Assembly: GCA_902786365.1 (NCBI GenBank)
Contig: CADACD010000005.1
Location: forward strand, 107,853 to 171,852
Direction of reading: 5' to 3'
Source: an uncultured Lachnospiraceae bacterium
GTDB lineage: Bacteria; Bacillota; Clostridia; Lachnospirales; Lachnospiraceae
Length of the DNA: 64,000 nucleotides
The notes below the pieces were generated by a model, which searched no databases, was not told the DNA's origin, and worked only from the letters and a program-made list of their open reading frames with translations. Of this stretch, positions 53,849 to 63,391 are shown one piece after another; position 1 is the stretch's first letter; each line of letters opens with the position of its first letter. A program made the position numbers and the translations under genes.

Positions 53849-56800
53849 ATGAATAACAGATATTCGTTAGGAATTGACATTGGCTCAACAACCGTTAAAA
53901 TAGCCATTCTTGATGAAAATAATAAGATGCTCTTTTCTGATTATGAGAGACACTATGCTAATATTCAGGAAACGTTGGCTTTGCTTTTGCAGAAGGCAAA
54001 AGAAAAGCTTGGAGAGATTGAACTTCAGCCTATGATAACAGGTTCGGGTGGTCTCACTCTTTCAAAGCATCTTGACATTCCTTTTGTTCAGGAAGTTGTG
54101 GCTGTATCGACAGCGTTAAGCGATTATGCCCCACAGACAGACGTCGCCATTGAGCTTGGCGGTGAAGATGCTAAAATTATATATTTTACAGGTGGAATTG
54201 AACAGCGTATGAATGGTATCTGTGCCGGCGGTACAGGTTCTTTTATCGACCAGATGGCATCTCTTTTACAGACAGATGCCACAGGGCTTAACTCCTATGC
54301 AAAGGATTATAAAGCAATCTATCCTATCGCTGCCAGATGTGGTGTTTTTGCAAAAACGGATATCCAGCCACTTATCAATGAAGGAGCGACAAAGGAAGAT
54401 TTATCAGCATCTATTTTCCAGGCAGTTGTCAATCAAACCATAAGTGGACTTGCGTGTGGTAAACCTATTCGTGGAAATGTTGCATTTTTGGGCGGACCTT
54501 TACACTTCCTGTCTGAACTTCGAAATGCTTTTATCAGAACTTTGAATCTGACAGATGAACAAATTATTGCACCTGAACATTCACATCTGTTTGCAGCTAC
54601 CGGTGCTGCCTTGAATTCAAAGGTTGAATGTGTGATTTCTCTTACTGAAATGATTACAAAGCTTTCTACGGGAATTAAGATGGAGTTTGAGATTAAGCGT
54701 ATGGAGCCTTTATTCTCCAATGAAAAAGAATATGATGCGTTTGTAGAACGCCATAATGAGCATAAAGTCGCTTCTATGGATTTAAAAAACTACGAGGGAG
54801 ACTGTTTTCTCGGTATTGATGCGGGTTCTACTACTACAAAGGTTGCTTTGGTCGGTGAAGACGGAACACTCCTCTATTCTTTTTACAGCAATAATAACGG
54901 AAGCCCTCTTGCAACAACAATTCGTTCAATCAAAGAAATTTATGAAATGATTCCTGATAGTGCAAGGATTGTCTATTCCTGTTCAACAGGTTACGGTGAG
55001 GCACTTATCAAAGCTGCTTTGATGCTTGATGAGGGTGAGGTTGAAACTGTATCTCACTTCTATGCAGCATCATTTTTTGAGCCCGATGTAGACTGTATTT
55101 TGGATATCGGCGGACAGGACATGAAGTGTATCAAGATTAAGGACAAGACTGTTGACAGCGTGCAACTCAATGAGGCATGTTCGTCAGGATGTGGTTCTTT
55201 TATAGAGACATTTGCAAAATCTCTCAATTACAGCGTAATCGATTTTGCAAAGGAGGCGTTGTTTGCTAAGAATCCGGTTGACCTTGGTACCCGTTGTACG
55301 GTGTTCATGAATTCTAATGTAAAACAGGCCCAGAAAGAAGGTTCAGAGGTTTCAGATATTTCTGCCGGACTTGCTTATTCTGTTATAAAAAATGCTTTAT
55401 ATAAAGTTATCAAAATAACTGATCCTGAAGAACTTGGTCATAAGGTCGTTGTTCAGGGTGGTACATTCTATAATGATGCAGTTCTTCGAAGTCTTGAAAA
55501 GATATTGGGTGTCGATGTTGTACGACCTGATATTGCAGGCATCATGGGTGCTTTTGGTGCTGCTCTTGTGGCAAGAGAAAGATATGAGGGCAATACAAAA
55601 ACAACAATGCTTCCAATTGAAAAAATCAACCGTCTTGAATATTCTACTTCAATGGCAAGATGTAAAGGATGTACTAACAATTGTTTGCTTACCATCAACA
55701 AATTTACAGGCGGAAGACAGTATATTACAGGTAACAGATGTGAAAAAGGTATCGGAAAGACAAAGAACAAAGAAAATATTCCGAACCTATTTGAATATAA
55801 ATTAAAGAAATTATTTGGTTATGAATCCCTTACTTCTGATGAGGCACCGAGAGGAACAGTTGGTATACCAAGAGTTCTTAATATGTATGAAAATTATCCG
55901 TTCTGGGCTGTATTTTTCAAAAAACTCGGCTACAGCGTTGTGCTTTCTCCAAATTCAACAAGAAAGATTTATGAATTAGGAATTGAATCAATACCTAGTG
56001 AATCAGAATGTTATCCAGCAAAATTGGCACATGGACATATTTCATGGCTGATAAAGCATGGTGTAGACTTCATTTTCTATCCTTGTATTCCTTATGAGAG
56101 AAATGAAACTCCTAAAGCAGATAACCACTACAACTGCCCTATTGTTACTTCTTATGCTGAAAATATTAGGAATAATGTCGAAGAAATAGTAAATGGTGAA
56201 GTGAAATTCATGAATCCGTTTATGGCAATGACAAATCTTGAAGTATTAAAGAAACAGCTTATCAAAGTGTTCAATAAAGAACTTGGCATTCCTAAGACTG
56301 AAATCAGCGAGGCTGTAGATGCCGGCTGGAAAGAGATGGAAGATGTCAGAAATGACATTATGAAAAAAGGTGAAGAAGTTTTACAATACATGAAAGATAA
56401 TAATAAGCGTGGAATTGTTTTGGCCGGAAGACCTTATCATGTTGACCCTGAAATCAACCATGGAATTCCTGAGCTTATTACATCTTATGGAATTGCAGTA
56501 TTGACAGAGGATTCTATTTCACATCTTGCAGATGTTGAAAGACCTATTAGGGTTCTTGACCAGTGGATGTACCATACAAGACTTTATAAAGCGGCCAACT
56601 TTGTAAAGACACAAGACAATCTTGATTTGATACAACTCAATTCTTTCGGATGTGGTCTTGATGCTGTTACAACGGATCAGGTAAGTGAAATTTTGACAAA
56701 TTCAGGTAAGATTTATACTGTTTTAAAAATTGATGAGGTTAACAATCTGGGTGCTGCTAGAATCAGAATCCGTTCGTTGATTTCAGCAATTCGTGTTCGT

Positions 56801-58111
56801 GACAAGAAAAAGGTTGACAGAAAAATTATACCTGCCAATATTAATAAAATAGAATTCACAAAGAAAATGAAACAAGAATATACAGTTCTCGTTCCTCAAA
56901 TGTCCCCTATTCATTTTTCAATGCTAGAAGAAGCATTTAAAACTTGTGGATTTAAAGTTGTCATTATGGATAGTGAAGATAAAAAATCTGTCGATGTCGG
57001 TTTGAAATATGTTAATAATGATGCCTGCTACCCTTCTTTGATTGTTGTAGGACAGATTATGGATGCGCTATTATCAGGAAAATATGATTTGAACAGAACT
57101 GCTGTCATGATGACACAGACGGGCGGAGGATGCCGTGCAAGTAATTACTGTGGATTTATCAGAAGAGCTCTTGAAAAAGCGGGAATGCCGCAGGTTCCTG
57201 TCATTGCACTGAGTGCACAGGGGATTGAGAAAAATGAAGGTTTTGATATTACACCAAGACTCGTAGTCAAGGCATTACAGGCAATCATATATGGTGACTT
57301 GTTTATGCGTGTTCTTTACAGAACAAGACCTTATGAGAAGGTAGAAGGCTCTGCCAATGCACTCCATGAAAAATGGGAAAAAATCTGTATTGAAGACATT
57401 AACAGACCAGGTATTTCATCACGCCAGTTTAAGAAAAATATTCGTAATATCGTAAAAGAGTTTGATAATCTTGAAATGACAGATGAAGTAAAACCTCGTG
57501 TAGGTATTGTCGGTGAAATTCTTGTAAAATTCCTACCGGCGGCAAATAATCATCTTGTAGATCTTCTTGAAAAAGAAGGTGCTGAAGCTGTTATGCCCGA
57601 TTTGCTAGACTTCTTCTTATACTGTCTGTATGAGACAAACTTTAATGCTGAAAACTTAGGAACAAGTAAAAAAGCAGCAAGAACATGTAATATGGTAATA
57701 TGGTTCCTTGAGAGATATAGAAAGACTTTATGTGTGGAACTTGCAAAAAGTAAGCATTTTACAGCTCCTGCTCACATTGAAGACCTTGCAAATTATGCGC
57801 AGACGATTATCTCCCTTGGTAATCAGACCGGTGAAGGCTGGTTCCTGACAGGTGAAATGCTTGAGCTGATTCATTCAGGTGTTCCAAATATCGTTTGTAC
57901 ACAGCCATTTGCCTGCCTGCCTAACCATATCGTAGGTAAAGGTGTTATCAAAGAAATGAGACGACAGCATCCAGATGCCAATATTGTCGCAGTTGATTAT
58001 GACCCGGGTGCCAGTGAAGTTAACCAGTTGAACAGAATTAAACTGATGCTTGCAACTGCACAGAAAAATCTTGCCAACAAGCAAAATGAAAATAATGTGG
58101 TCAATGAGTAA
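53849..58111 (+). CDS. Giant 2-hydroxyacyl-CoA dehydratase activase-related protein
   Basis: 1420 residues. Two ASKHA ATPase domains in tandem: one with [24 protein letters not shown] and [10 protein letters not shown] (about residues 4-265), the other with [23 protein letters not shown] and [10 protein letters not shown] (about 320-590). Each carries the two Cys that hold the [4Fe-4S] cluster of HgdC-type activators. A Cys cluster ([10 protein letters not shown], then NRCEKG) leads to a DUF2229/HgdB-like region with [13 protein letters not shown] and a long C-terminal domain with [14 protein letters not shown]. Known activases drive ATP-dependent electron transfer to dehydratases; the reaction here is unknown. 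The ATG at 53849 has GAGGTG five bases upstream. Single-gene unit. Confidence 0.88.
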   Translation: MNNRYSLGIDIGSTTVKIAILDENNKMLFSDYERHYANIQETLALLLQKAKEKLGEIELQPMITGSGGLTLSKHLDIPFVQEVVAVSTALSDYAPQTDVAIELGGEDAKIIYFTGGIEQRMNGICAGGTGSFIDQMASLLQTDATGLNSYAKDYKAIYPIAARCGVFAKTDIQPLINEGATKEDLSASIFQAVVNQTISGLACGKPIRGNVAFLGGPLHFLSELRNAFIRTLNLTDEQIIAPEHSHLFAATGAALNSKVECVISLTEMITKLSTGIKMEFEIKRMEPLFSNEKEYDAFVERHNEHKVASMDLKNYEGDCFLGIDAGSTTTKVALVGEDGTLLYSFYSNNNGSPLATTIRSIKEIYEMIPDSARIVYSCSTGYGEALIKAALMLDEGEVETVSHFYAASFFEPDVDCILDIGGQDMKCIKIKDKTVDSVQLNEACSSGCGSFIETFAKSLNYSVIDFAKEALFAKNPVDLGTRCTVFMNSNVKQAQKEGSEVSDISAGLAYSVIKNALYKVIKITDPEELGHKVVVQGGTFYNDAVLRSLEKILGVDVVRPDIAGIMGAFGAALVARERYEGNTKTTMLPIEKINRLEYSTSMARCKGCTNNCLLTINKFTGGRQYITGNRCEKGIGKTKNKENIPNLFEYKLKKLFGYESLTSDEAPRGTVGIPRVLNMYENYPFWAVFFKKLGYSVVLSPNSTRKIYELGIESIPSESECYPAKLAHGHISWLIKHGVDFIFYPCIPYERNETPKADNHYNCPIVTSYAENIRNNVEEIVNGEVKFMNPFMAMTNLEVLKKQLIKVFNKELGIPKTEISEAVDAGWKEMEDVRNDIMKKGEEVLQYMKDNNKRGIVLAGRPYHVDPEINHGIPELITSYGIAVLTEDSISHLADVERPIRVLDQWMYHTRLYKAANFVKTQDNLDLIQLNSFGCGLDAVTTDQVSEILTNSGKIYTVLKIDEVNNLGAARIRIRSLISAIRVRDKKKVDRKIIPANINKIEFTKKMKQEYTVLVPQMSPIHFSMLEEAFKTCGFKVVIMDSEDKKSVDVGLKYVNNDACYPSLIVVGQIMDALLSGKYDLNRTAVMMTQTGGGCRASNYCGFIRRALEKAGMPQVPVIALSAQGIEKNEGFDITPRLVVKALQAIIYGDLFMRVLYRTRPYEKVEGSANALHEKWEKICIEDINRPGISSRQFKKNIRNIVKEFDNLEMTDEVKPRVGIVGEILVKFLPAANNHLVDLLEKEGAEAVMPDLLDFFLYCLYETNFNAENLGTSKKAARTCNMVIWFLERYRKTLCVELAKSKHFTAPAHIEDLANYAQTIISLGNQTGEGWFLTGEMLELIHSGVPNIVCTQPFACLPNHIVGKGVIKEMRRQHPDANIVAVDYDPGASEVNQLNRIKLMLATAQKNLANKQNENNVVNE

Positions 58112-58190
58112 AGATTGATGGTATATTCACTGATTTTTGGTGATAATAACAAAGTAAATGGCATTTTTAGGAAATGTAATAAATAACATA

Positions 58191-58235
58191 AAAAACGATT
58201 GTTGACTTGGCAAGTTTAAGTTAACAATCGTTTTT
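58191..58235 (+). terminator. Rho-independent terminator of the activase gene
   Basis: 18-base arms (58191-58208 and 58218-58235) pair throughout with one G-U and a 9-base loop. The last pairs are A-T and the T run follows (TTTTTCTTA). It lies about 80 bases after the stop. The rest of the gap to ung shows only a weak 6-bp hairpin. Confidence 0.85.
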
Positions 58236-58339
58236 CTTATTTTAATTTTAAATGTATTTTCTTTTTAAGAGTATTATGTTTGATACTCATGTTTTTGTGG
58301 ACTTAGACTTACATAGCGAATATAAAGCAGGAAAATTTT

Positions 58340-59017
58340 TTACTTAATATTTTCAATCTGCCAATCTATTGGTTCTAATCCGTTTTTGACAAGAAAATCA
58401 TTCGCCTGACTGAAATGCTTGCATCCGAAAAATCCTCTGTATGCAGATAACGGACTTGGATGAGGTGCTTTTAATATCAAATGCTTTGGATTGTTAAGCA
58501 TACTGGCCTTTGACTGTGCCGGCTTACCCCACAGCATATAGACAATCGGTCTGTCCTGATTATTTAAAATCTTGATTGCAGAATTAGTAAATTCCTGCCA
58601 TCCTAAATTACTGTGAGACATTGCAGTATGAGCACGAACAGTCAGGATTGTATTTAAAAGCAACACACCCTCTTCTGCCCATTTGACAAGGTAACCATTA
58701 TCAGGTATGTATGTTCCAACATCTTCTTGCAATTCTTTATAAATATTGACGAGAGATGGAGGGATATCGATTCCGGGTTTAACAGAAAAACTAAGACCAT
58801 GTGCCTGTCCCGGTTCATGATAAGGATCCTGCCCTATAATGACTACTTTTACCTTACTAAGCGGTGTCAGATGAAATGCATTAAAAATATCTTCTGATTT
58901 CGGATATACAGGATATTTTGAATATTCATCTTTAATACTTAAAAACAATTTTTTATAATACTCTTTACTAAATTCTTCTGATAATGGATCTAACCAATCG
59001 TTATTTATTGCTGACAT
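58340..59017 (-). CDS. ung: Uracil-DNA glycosylase
   Basis: Removes uracil from DNA in base excision repair. Family 1 UDG of 225 residues: the water-activating motif [20 protein letters not shown] and the leucine loop motif [11 protein letters not shown] (the catalytic His) are intact. It begins [16 protein letters not shown]. The start lies inside the last 17 bases of hisF, with GGTGAGAT in the overlap, so it is translationally coupled to histidine genes although unrelated in function. Confidence 0.96.
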   Translation of the reverse strand: MSAINNDWLDPLSEEFSKEYYKKLFLSIKDEYSKYPVYPKSEDIFNAFHLTPLSKVKVVIIGQDPYHEPGQAHGLSFSVKPGIDIPPSLVNIYKELQEDVGTYIPDNGYLVKWAEEGVLLLNTILTVRAHTAMSHSNLGWQEFTNSAIKILNNQDRPIVYMLWGKPAQSKASMLNNPKHLILKAPHPSPLSAYRGFFGCKHFSQANDFLVKNGLEPIDWQIENIK

Positions 59018-59774
59018 ATCTCACCGGTACTCCTGACTCATTCAAATATTTTTTTAAATCCATAATCTCGAGTTCTTTGTAGTGGAATAATGATGCGGCG
59101 AGAGCTGCATCTGCTTTTCCATCTTTCAGCGCATCAAGGAAATGCTCTTTCTTTCCAGCTCCTCCCGATGCAATAACAGGTATTGACACATTTTCTGCAA
59201 TTGTTCTTGTTAAATCAATGTCATATCCGTCTTTTGTTCCATCACAGTCCATACTTGTGAGAAGTATCTCCCCGGCACCGAGTTTATCTGCCCGAACGGC
59301 CCACTCAAGTGCATCAATTCCCGTATCGATTCTTCCGCCATTTTGATAAACATTCCAGCCACTTCCATCACTTCTTCTTTTGGCATCAATGGCAACAACT
59401 ACACACTGGCTACCAAATTTATCAGCCGCATCACTAATTAATCTCGGATTGTTGATAGCTGCTGAATTGACAGAAATTTTATCAGCACCTTCCCTTAAAA
59501 GTTCTTTAAAATTGTCGACTGTTCTGATACCACCACCGACAGTAAACGGAATAAATACCTTTTCGGCTACCTTTCTTACCATCTCTACTACTGTCTCTCG
59601 ATTGTCGCTGGAAGCTGTGATATCAAGAAATACAAGTTCATCTGCACCGGCTTTGTCATAGGCTGCAGCAACTTCAACCGGATCACCTGCATCACGCAGA
59701 TTGACAAAGTTGATACCTTTGACAACTCTGTTGTTATTTACATCCAGACATGGAATTATTCTTTTTGTATGCAT
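59001..59774 (-). CDS. hisF: Imidazole glycerol phosphate synthase cyclase subunit HisF
   Basis: Uses ammonia from HisH to make IGP and AICAR in histidine synthesis. TIM barrel, 257 residues: it starts [19 protein letters not shown], has [12 protein letters not shown] and, at the C-terminal phosphate site, [12 protein letters not shown]. The two catalytic Asp are in CLDV and near [20 protein letters not shown] precedes the ATG. Its HisH partner is 118 bases upstream on the same strand; the rest of the his operon is not in the window. Confidence 0.96.
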   Translation of the reverse strand: MHTKRIIPCLDVNNNRVVKGINFVNLRDAGDPVEVAAAYDKAGADELVFLDITASSDNRETVVEMVRKVAEKVFIPFTVGGGIRTVDNFKELLREGADKISVNSAAINNPRLISDAADKFGSQCVVVAIDAKRRSDGSGWNVYQNGGRIDTGIDALEWAVRADKLGAGEILLTSMDCDGTKDGYDIDLTRTIAENVSIPVIASGGAGKKEHFLDALKDGKADAALAASLFHYKELEIMDLKKYLNESGVPVRYVSNK

Positions 59775-59892
59775 ATTCTGATTCCTTTCAGTATTATGTT
59801 CATGTTATTCAGTTACATTATTATATTCCTGCTATCGCAAATATTATTTATGAAATTTTATGTAATTTTCTTTTACTTCTTTTTACTTTAAA

Positions 59893-60501
59893 CTACGCTA
59901 TTGTGATAAAATTTTTCAGTATTTTTAGACCTATATCTCCACTTTTTTCCGGATGAAACTGGCATGCAAATACATTATCTTTTTCAACAGAGGCATGAAT
60001 TGTTGTACTGTACTCTGTTGTTGCTTTTACAATAGATGTATCCTTTGCTTTTAAATAATACGAATGAACAAAATAAACATATTCATTATCATCTATATTT
60101 TTAAACAATCTCCCAGCGTTTGTCAGATTTAATGAATTCCAGCCTATATGAGGAATTTTAAGTCCCGGTTCATCAGGGATTCTTAGTATCTCACCTTCTA
60201 AAATACCAAGTCCCGGTACACCTTCTGATTCCTCACTTTTCTCGAACAAAAGCTGAAGTCCGAGACAGATTCCTAAAAATGGTATGTTTTTTTCGACAAC
60301 TTCGTGTATCATTGGAATTAAATCATATTTTTTTAATTTATCCATCGCATCACCAAAACTGCCAACTCCCGGCAAAATCACTTTATCTGCAGACAATATC
60401 TCATGATAATCACGCGAAATCACTGCTTCTTCTCCCAGAAAATTGACTGCTTTCTGAACACTTTTTAAATTTCCGGCATCATAATCGATTATTGCAATCA
60501 T
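59893..60501 (-). CDS. hisH: Imidazole glycerol phosphate synthase glutaminase subunit HisH
   Basis: Class I glutamine amidotransferase feeding ammonia to HisF. 202 residues from the ATG at 60501 (MIAIIDYDAGNLKSVQKA), which has AAAGGA nine bases upstream. The triad is visible: Cys in FLGICLGLQLLFEKS, and His and Glu in FACQFHPEKSGDIGL. The oxyanion segment is LPGVGSFGDAM. It is separated from hisF by 118 bases with no other gene. Confidence 0.96.
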   Translation of the reverse strand: MIAIIDYDAGNLKSVQKAVNFLGEEAVISRDYHEILSADKVILPGVGSFGDAMDKLKKYDLIPMIHEVVEKNIPFLGICLGLQLLFEKSEESEGVPGLGILEGEILRIPDEPGLKIPHIGWNSLNLTNAGRLFKNIDDNEYVYFVHSYYLKAKDTSIVKATTEYSTTIHASVEKDNVFACQFHPEKSGDIGLKILKNFITIA

Positions 60502-60677
60502 TTCTTCAAATCCTTTCAAATCAAGCATTTTCTAGATGCTCTCTTGCATTTTTAATACTTATTACTGTCATTTTATTACTTTTTTATTTTACGTTTCATC
60601 ACACATTATAATTAGCAAAGTGAACCCTTTCTCAGCCTTCCCTAAAATAAGAATGCCTTGCGTATATACTATGGAAT

Positions 60678-60706
60678 ATAATAGCACATTCCAACCACAT
60701 TGTCCA
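60678..60706 (-). promoter_or_regulatory. Candidate hisH-hisF promoter
   Basis: On the minus strand TGGACA (60701-60706), 17 bases, TATTAT (60678-60683). It lies in the roughly 300-base gap 60502-60806 between hisH and the DUF4259-type gene. The gap is AT-rich; I find no gene in it (an 81-residue plus-strand open frame lacks a ribosome binding site and looks spurious). Confidence 0.4.
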
Positions 60707-60806
60707 TTTGTTTTTATATCTGTTCTACTCCTAATCTTCCTCACCATATCCGCCGTTTTGAGATTTTTTGTATGCTTTTAAGATATATATAATTTACCAT
60801 TCCACA

Positions 60807-61628
60807 CTATATTTCTTCTTCATACCTAAGCTGTTCCTCATATCCATATAAAATATCTCTTTGAGCAATTCTATCCCAAAACATAATACGCTCTCCCTTA
60901 GTTTCATTTTCAGGCGGCTGAAACTCATTAAATTTTCCTAAATATCTAAAATCTTTAGGGCGACTTTTCTTTGATCGCTCACATATATATGTTTTATATC
61001 TGAATTCTGAACCTTTTCTGTAAAAACATACAATTTTTGCTCCTTTTATATCATTTGCATTCTCAGGATTCTTTTCCAACAAGAAAAAATACAAATATGC
61101 AAGCTCATCATTTATCCCTCGAACCTGCCAATCTTTTAAGTATATTTCATCAACATAAAATAATGCATGCCATCCTACATACTTTTCAAACCCTTTAATT
61201 ATTTCTGTTATTGTAAATGTATACACATCACCTTGTTCCCACCCCAAAACATATGGTTTATGAATACTTATTTTCTTGCGTTCAGGCATAGGACTGTTTA
61301 TTTTCTCTTTGATTTTATCAAGTTTTTTGACTCTTTCCTTCCTTATTCTTTCACTTTGCCAACGTTCGGACACCTTATCCTCATCTATCATTTCTAAGGC
61401 TTTTACTTTTATTTTCTCGGTCAGTCTTCCCTTTTTCCACATAGTATCTGCCAGCGCAATATAAAAATCGTATTTGCAGTCTATATCTTCTGCTTCCTCT
61501 TCATACTCTGACAAAATTTCTTCTAAAGCCTCATCATCAGTTTTTCCTGATTTTAATTTCGCTATATAATCATCCCTAACATCTAAACTTATATCATTAT
61601 CATATAATCCTGTTTCCCATGTTCCCAT
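60807..61628 (-). CDS. DUF4259-family protein, candidate immunity protein
   Basis: 273 residues. The N-terminus MGTWETGLYDNDISLDVRDD is the DUF4259 signature, followed by helices with LKSGKTDDEALEEILSEY and DFYIALADTMWKKGRL. The C-terminal half is a separate beta-rich domain (YVLGWEQGDVYTFTITEI). A GGAAGAG box precedes the ATG. It lies last in a series of toxin-tip remnants, where an immunity gene is expected, but DUF4259 proteins also occur outside toxin loci, so the immunity role is inference. The frame is intact, unlike its neighbours upstream. Confidence 0.75.
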   Translation of the reverse strand: MGTWETGLYDNDISLDVRDDYIAKLKSGKTDDEALEEILSEYEEEAEDIDCKYDFYIALADTMWKKGRLTEKIKVKALEMIDEDKVSERWQSERIRKERVKKLDKIKEKINSPMPERKKISIHKPYVLGWEQGDVYTFTITEIIKGFEKYVGWHALFYVDEIYLKDWQVRGINDELAYLYFFLLEKNPENANDIKGAKIVCFYRKGSEFRYKTYICERSKKSRPKDFRYLGKFNEFQPPENETKGERIMFWDRIAQRDILYGYEEQLRYEEEI

Positions 61629-61672
61629 TTTACTCTTCCTGCATATCCTTTCTTAAGCAATCTTAGAAATTA

Positions 61673-61715
61673 TACTTCTGCATATAGTACTTCCTCATAA
61701 CTATATGCAGAAGTA
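61673..61715. repeat. Perfect 16-bp inverted repeat
   Basis: TACTTCTGCATATAGT (61673-61688) and its exact reverse complement (61700-61715) flank an 11-base spacer, between the broken toxin tip and the DUF4259-type gene. The T-rich flank is on the plus strand (CTTTACTTTTTC), the wrong side for a terminator of the minus-strand genes here. It may be a terminator left from another arrangement or a recombination-associated hairpin. Confidence 0.7.
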
Positions 61716-61742
61716 CTTTACTTTTTCAAATTTTAACTGATA

Positions 61743-62170
61743 TTAATTCCACCAGAAATTGATATCTTCCTTCAGTGCATTTAACTCGTCCTCTTTTAAA
61801 TTCTCGAAAAAGGTAGGATATTTTTTCACATACCCCATTGCACTTTCATAATATGTTCCTTTGTTACCATTTTTAGGTCCTATTCCATTAAAAAATTATA
61901 GTACTTTATATTTTTGTCTCGTTCTGGATTTAATGTATGATATAAAAGTATCAAAGTTTGTTCAAGTCCTCTTGACTCCTCTTTTGTTAGATTTTCAATT
62001 TTACTGCCTCTATCTAAATCATACTCATATATTTTTCCCAGGTCTATACCGCTTCCACTCATGTCGGCTATATCATATGTGTAGCTGATTTTTTCAAGGT
62101 CAAATGTTGTCTTTGATGAAAGTCTGCTGTATTCATCATAGGCATAGCTGATATTAGGGTTAATTGTCAA
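61743..62170 (-). pseudogene. Orphan Rhs toxin-tip fragment B (frameshifted)
   Basis: A reading frame from a TTG at 62170 starts with a YD-repeat piece (NISYAYDEYSRLSSKTTFDL, then ISYTYD) typical of Rhs proteins, and passes directly into a tip sequence with IENLTKEESRGLEQTLILLY. It hits a stop after NFLME. Adding one T in the T run near 61890 restores the frame into NGIGPKNGNKGTYYESAMGY and on to ILNFWWN-like end (EDINFWWN, TAA at 61743). The EQTLILLY then NGI-P pattern resembles tips that end nuclease-like Rhs toxins, but I assign no activity. No start region of a full gene exists. Confidence 0.65.
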
Positions 62171-62217
62171 TATATTATTGCATTAGGTCTGACTATTGGG
62201 AGACTTAATTGTTTTAC

Positions 62218-62583
62218 CTAAACTTGTCTTCCTATAGTAATATCAGCCTCTCTCTGAAGTCTTGTTGTCACAGATCCCATATATTTCTTGGCTTTTTCAA
62301 GTATATTTTTATCATTTCCTAAAATTTCTAATGCTGTTATCGAAAAAAACATTATAAAGATATTTATTTGAGCAAGTACTTACATCCTCAAAATAAGTAA
62401 ATATCACTTTTAGCTTTTCCTCTTCCTTATCTTTTTTCAAGAAACTTATTACTTCCGGCATTATGATGTCCTCTATAACAATAGTATCTAATCGTTCTCC
62501 ATATTCAGATATATGTTCATCCAATTTTTTACTAATTTCAGAAAAAATCTTATCATTTCTTTTAAAAAATCTTCTATTGTCAT
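62218..62583 (-). pseudogene. Broken immunity-like gene (DUF7674-like), two frame breaks
   Basis: Reconstructed in three frames: MTIEDFLKEMIRFF from ATG 62583, then SEISKKLDEHISEYGERLDT, later SITALEILGNDKNILEKAKK and KYMGSVTTRLQREADITIGR before TAG at 62218. The breaks fall in a T6 run (62542-62547, one T short) and a T7 run (62343-62349). The C-terminal KYMG...T...L..EA pattern is what I recall of the DUF7674 group found as immunity proteins in toxin loci. This family call is by eye. A remnant of the partner of the tip fragment upstream. Confidence 0.5.
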
Positions 62584-62599
62584 ATTTCAAAATCTCACT

Positions 62600-62943
62600 C
62601 TATTTAAACAATCCAATGGCATATTCTAAATCATCTCTTAATGCCTCGGCAATATCTAAATCATTTAATCCAAGATTTCCAGAATTAATAATTTTGTTTA
62701 TCCCTTTTAATCTTTCTTGGGCTTTTACTAAATGAGTTGAATTACCTGAATAAAATTCTGATATAAGTGCTTCAGCTGTTCGTTTAAGTCATAGGTATAG
62801 GTTACTGTTGTGTCACGTGACTTTAAACATGTTAAATATGCTTTTTTTATTCTAATTGTATCAATAATTTTTCTGTCATAACACGAAGTCAGCCCCAGGA
62901 ATGCAGATTGTAATAGAGTAATATTGTCTAAATCAATATACGG
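62600..62943 (-). pseudogene. Orphan cassette A: immunity-tail, YD-repeat and tip remnants
   Basis: One open frame (62728-62943) reads DLDNITLLQSAFLGLTSC, continues through a basic segment and ends in a YD-repeat piece TVTYTYDLNEQL, then stops. In another frame from about 62785 a helical sequence starts AEALISEFYSGNSTHLVKAQ and runs to DDLEYAIGLFK (TAG at 62600), which would be the end of a toxin tip. None has a start or ribosome binding site. This looks like pieces of two cassettes joined at an Rhs repeat and then decayed. Confidence 0.5.
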
Positions 62944-62983
62944 CTATTACCTGTTACAATTTGCCGAACCACATATATGTGTA

Positions 62984-63391
62984 CTAACTATCTTGATTTA
63001 TTAATAACTGTTCTACATCATTTACAAATTCTACAATTTCATATTGAGTAGCAATAAATGGACTCAGTAAATTTTTAGAAATATTAACTTTTTCTTCAAA
63101 AGTCATGGTTCTCCATCTGTCAATTAAAAGGGCATTCTCTAATGCCCTTTGCCTATAAAAGCATTGATTCTTTAATAATCTCCAATTATCCCATTTACCA
63201 ACATTGTTTTTATCTTTTGCTTCGTCAATTTTTGATAATACATCTATAATATTATTATGTAGTTCTGCAATAATAGGACTTCCACATACATATTTATTGT
63301 CAGGATTTTTGTGAAACTTTGCCTCCAGTAGTGCTTTATGCAGATTTAACATTACATAATAATCTTCAATTTCTATTTTCATTTTATTCAT
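62984..63391 (-). CDS. Putative immunity protein of the HYD1-type toxin tip
   Basis: 135 residues, mainly alpha-helical, with no signal peptide, so cytoplasmic. It starts MNKMKIEIEDYYVMLNLHKA and contains ENALLIDRWRTMTFEEKVNI; I do not recognise the family. The ATG overlaps the toxin stop (TGATG), with AAGGAG 11 bases upstream inside the toxin gene. This coupling and the position right behind a toxin tip are the reasons for the immunity call. No homology supports it. Confidence 0.65.
   Translation of the reverse strand: MNKMKIEIEDYYVMLNLHKALLEAKFHKNPDNKYVCGSPIIAELHNNIIDVLSKIDEAKDKNNVGKWDNWRLLKNQCFYRQRALENALLIDRWRTMTFEEKVNISKNLLSPFIATQYEIVEFVNDVEQLLINQDS

Noticed and set aside
60536-60781. 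81-residue plus-strand open frame upstream of hisH
   Set aside because: No ribosome binding site, composition typical of antisense AT-rich noncoding DNA, and it covers the likely hisH promoter.
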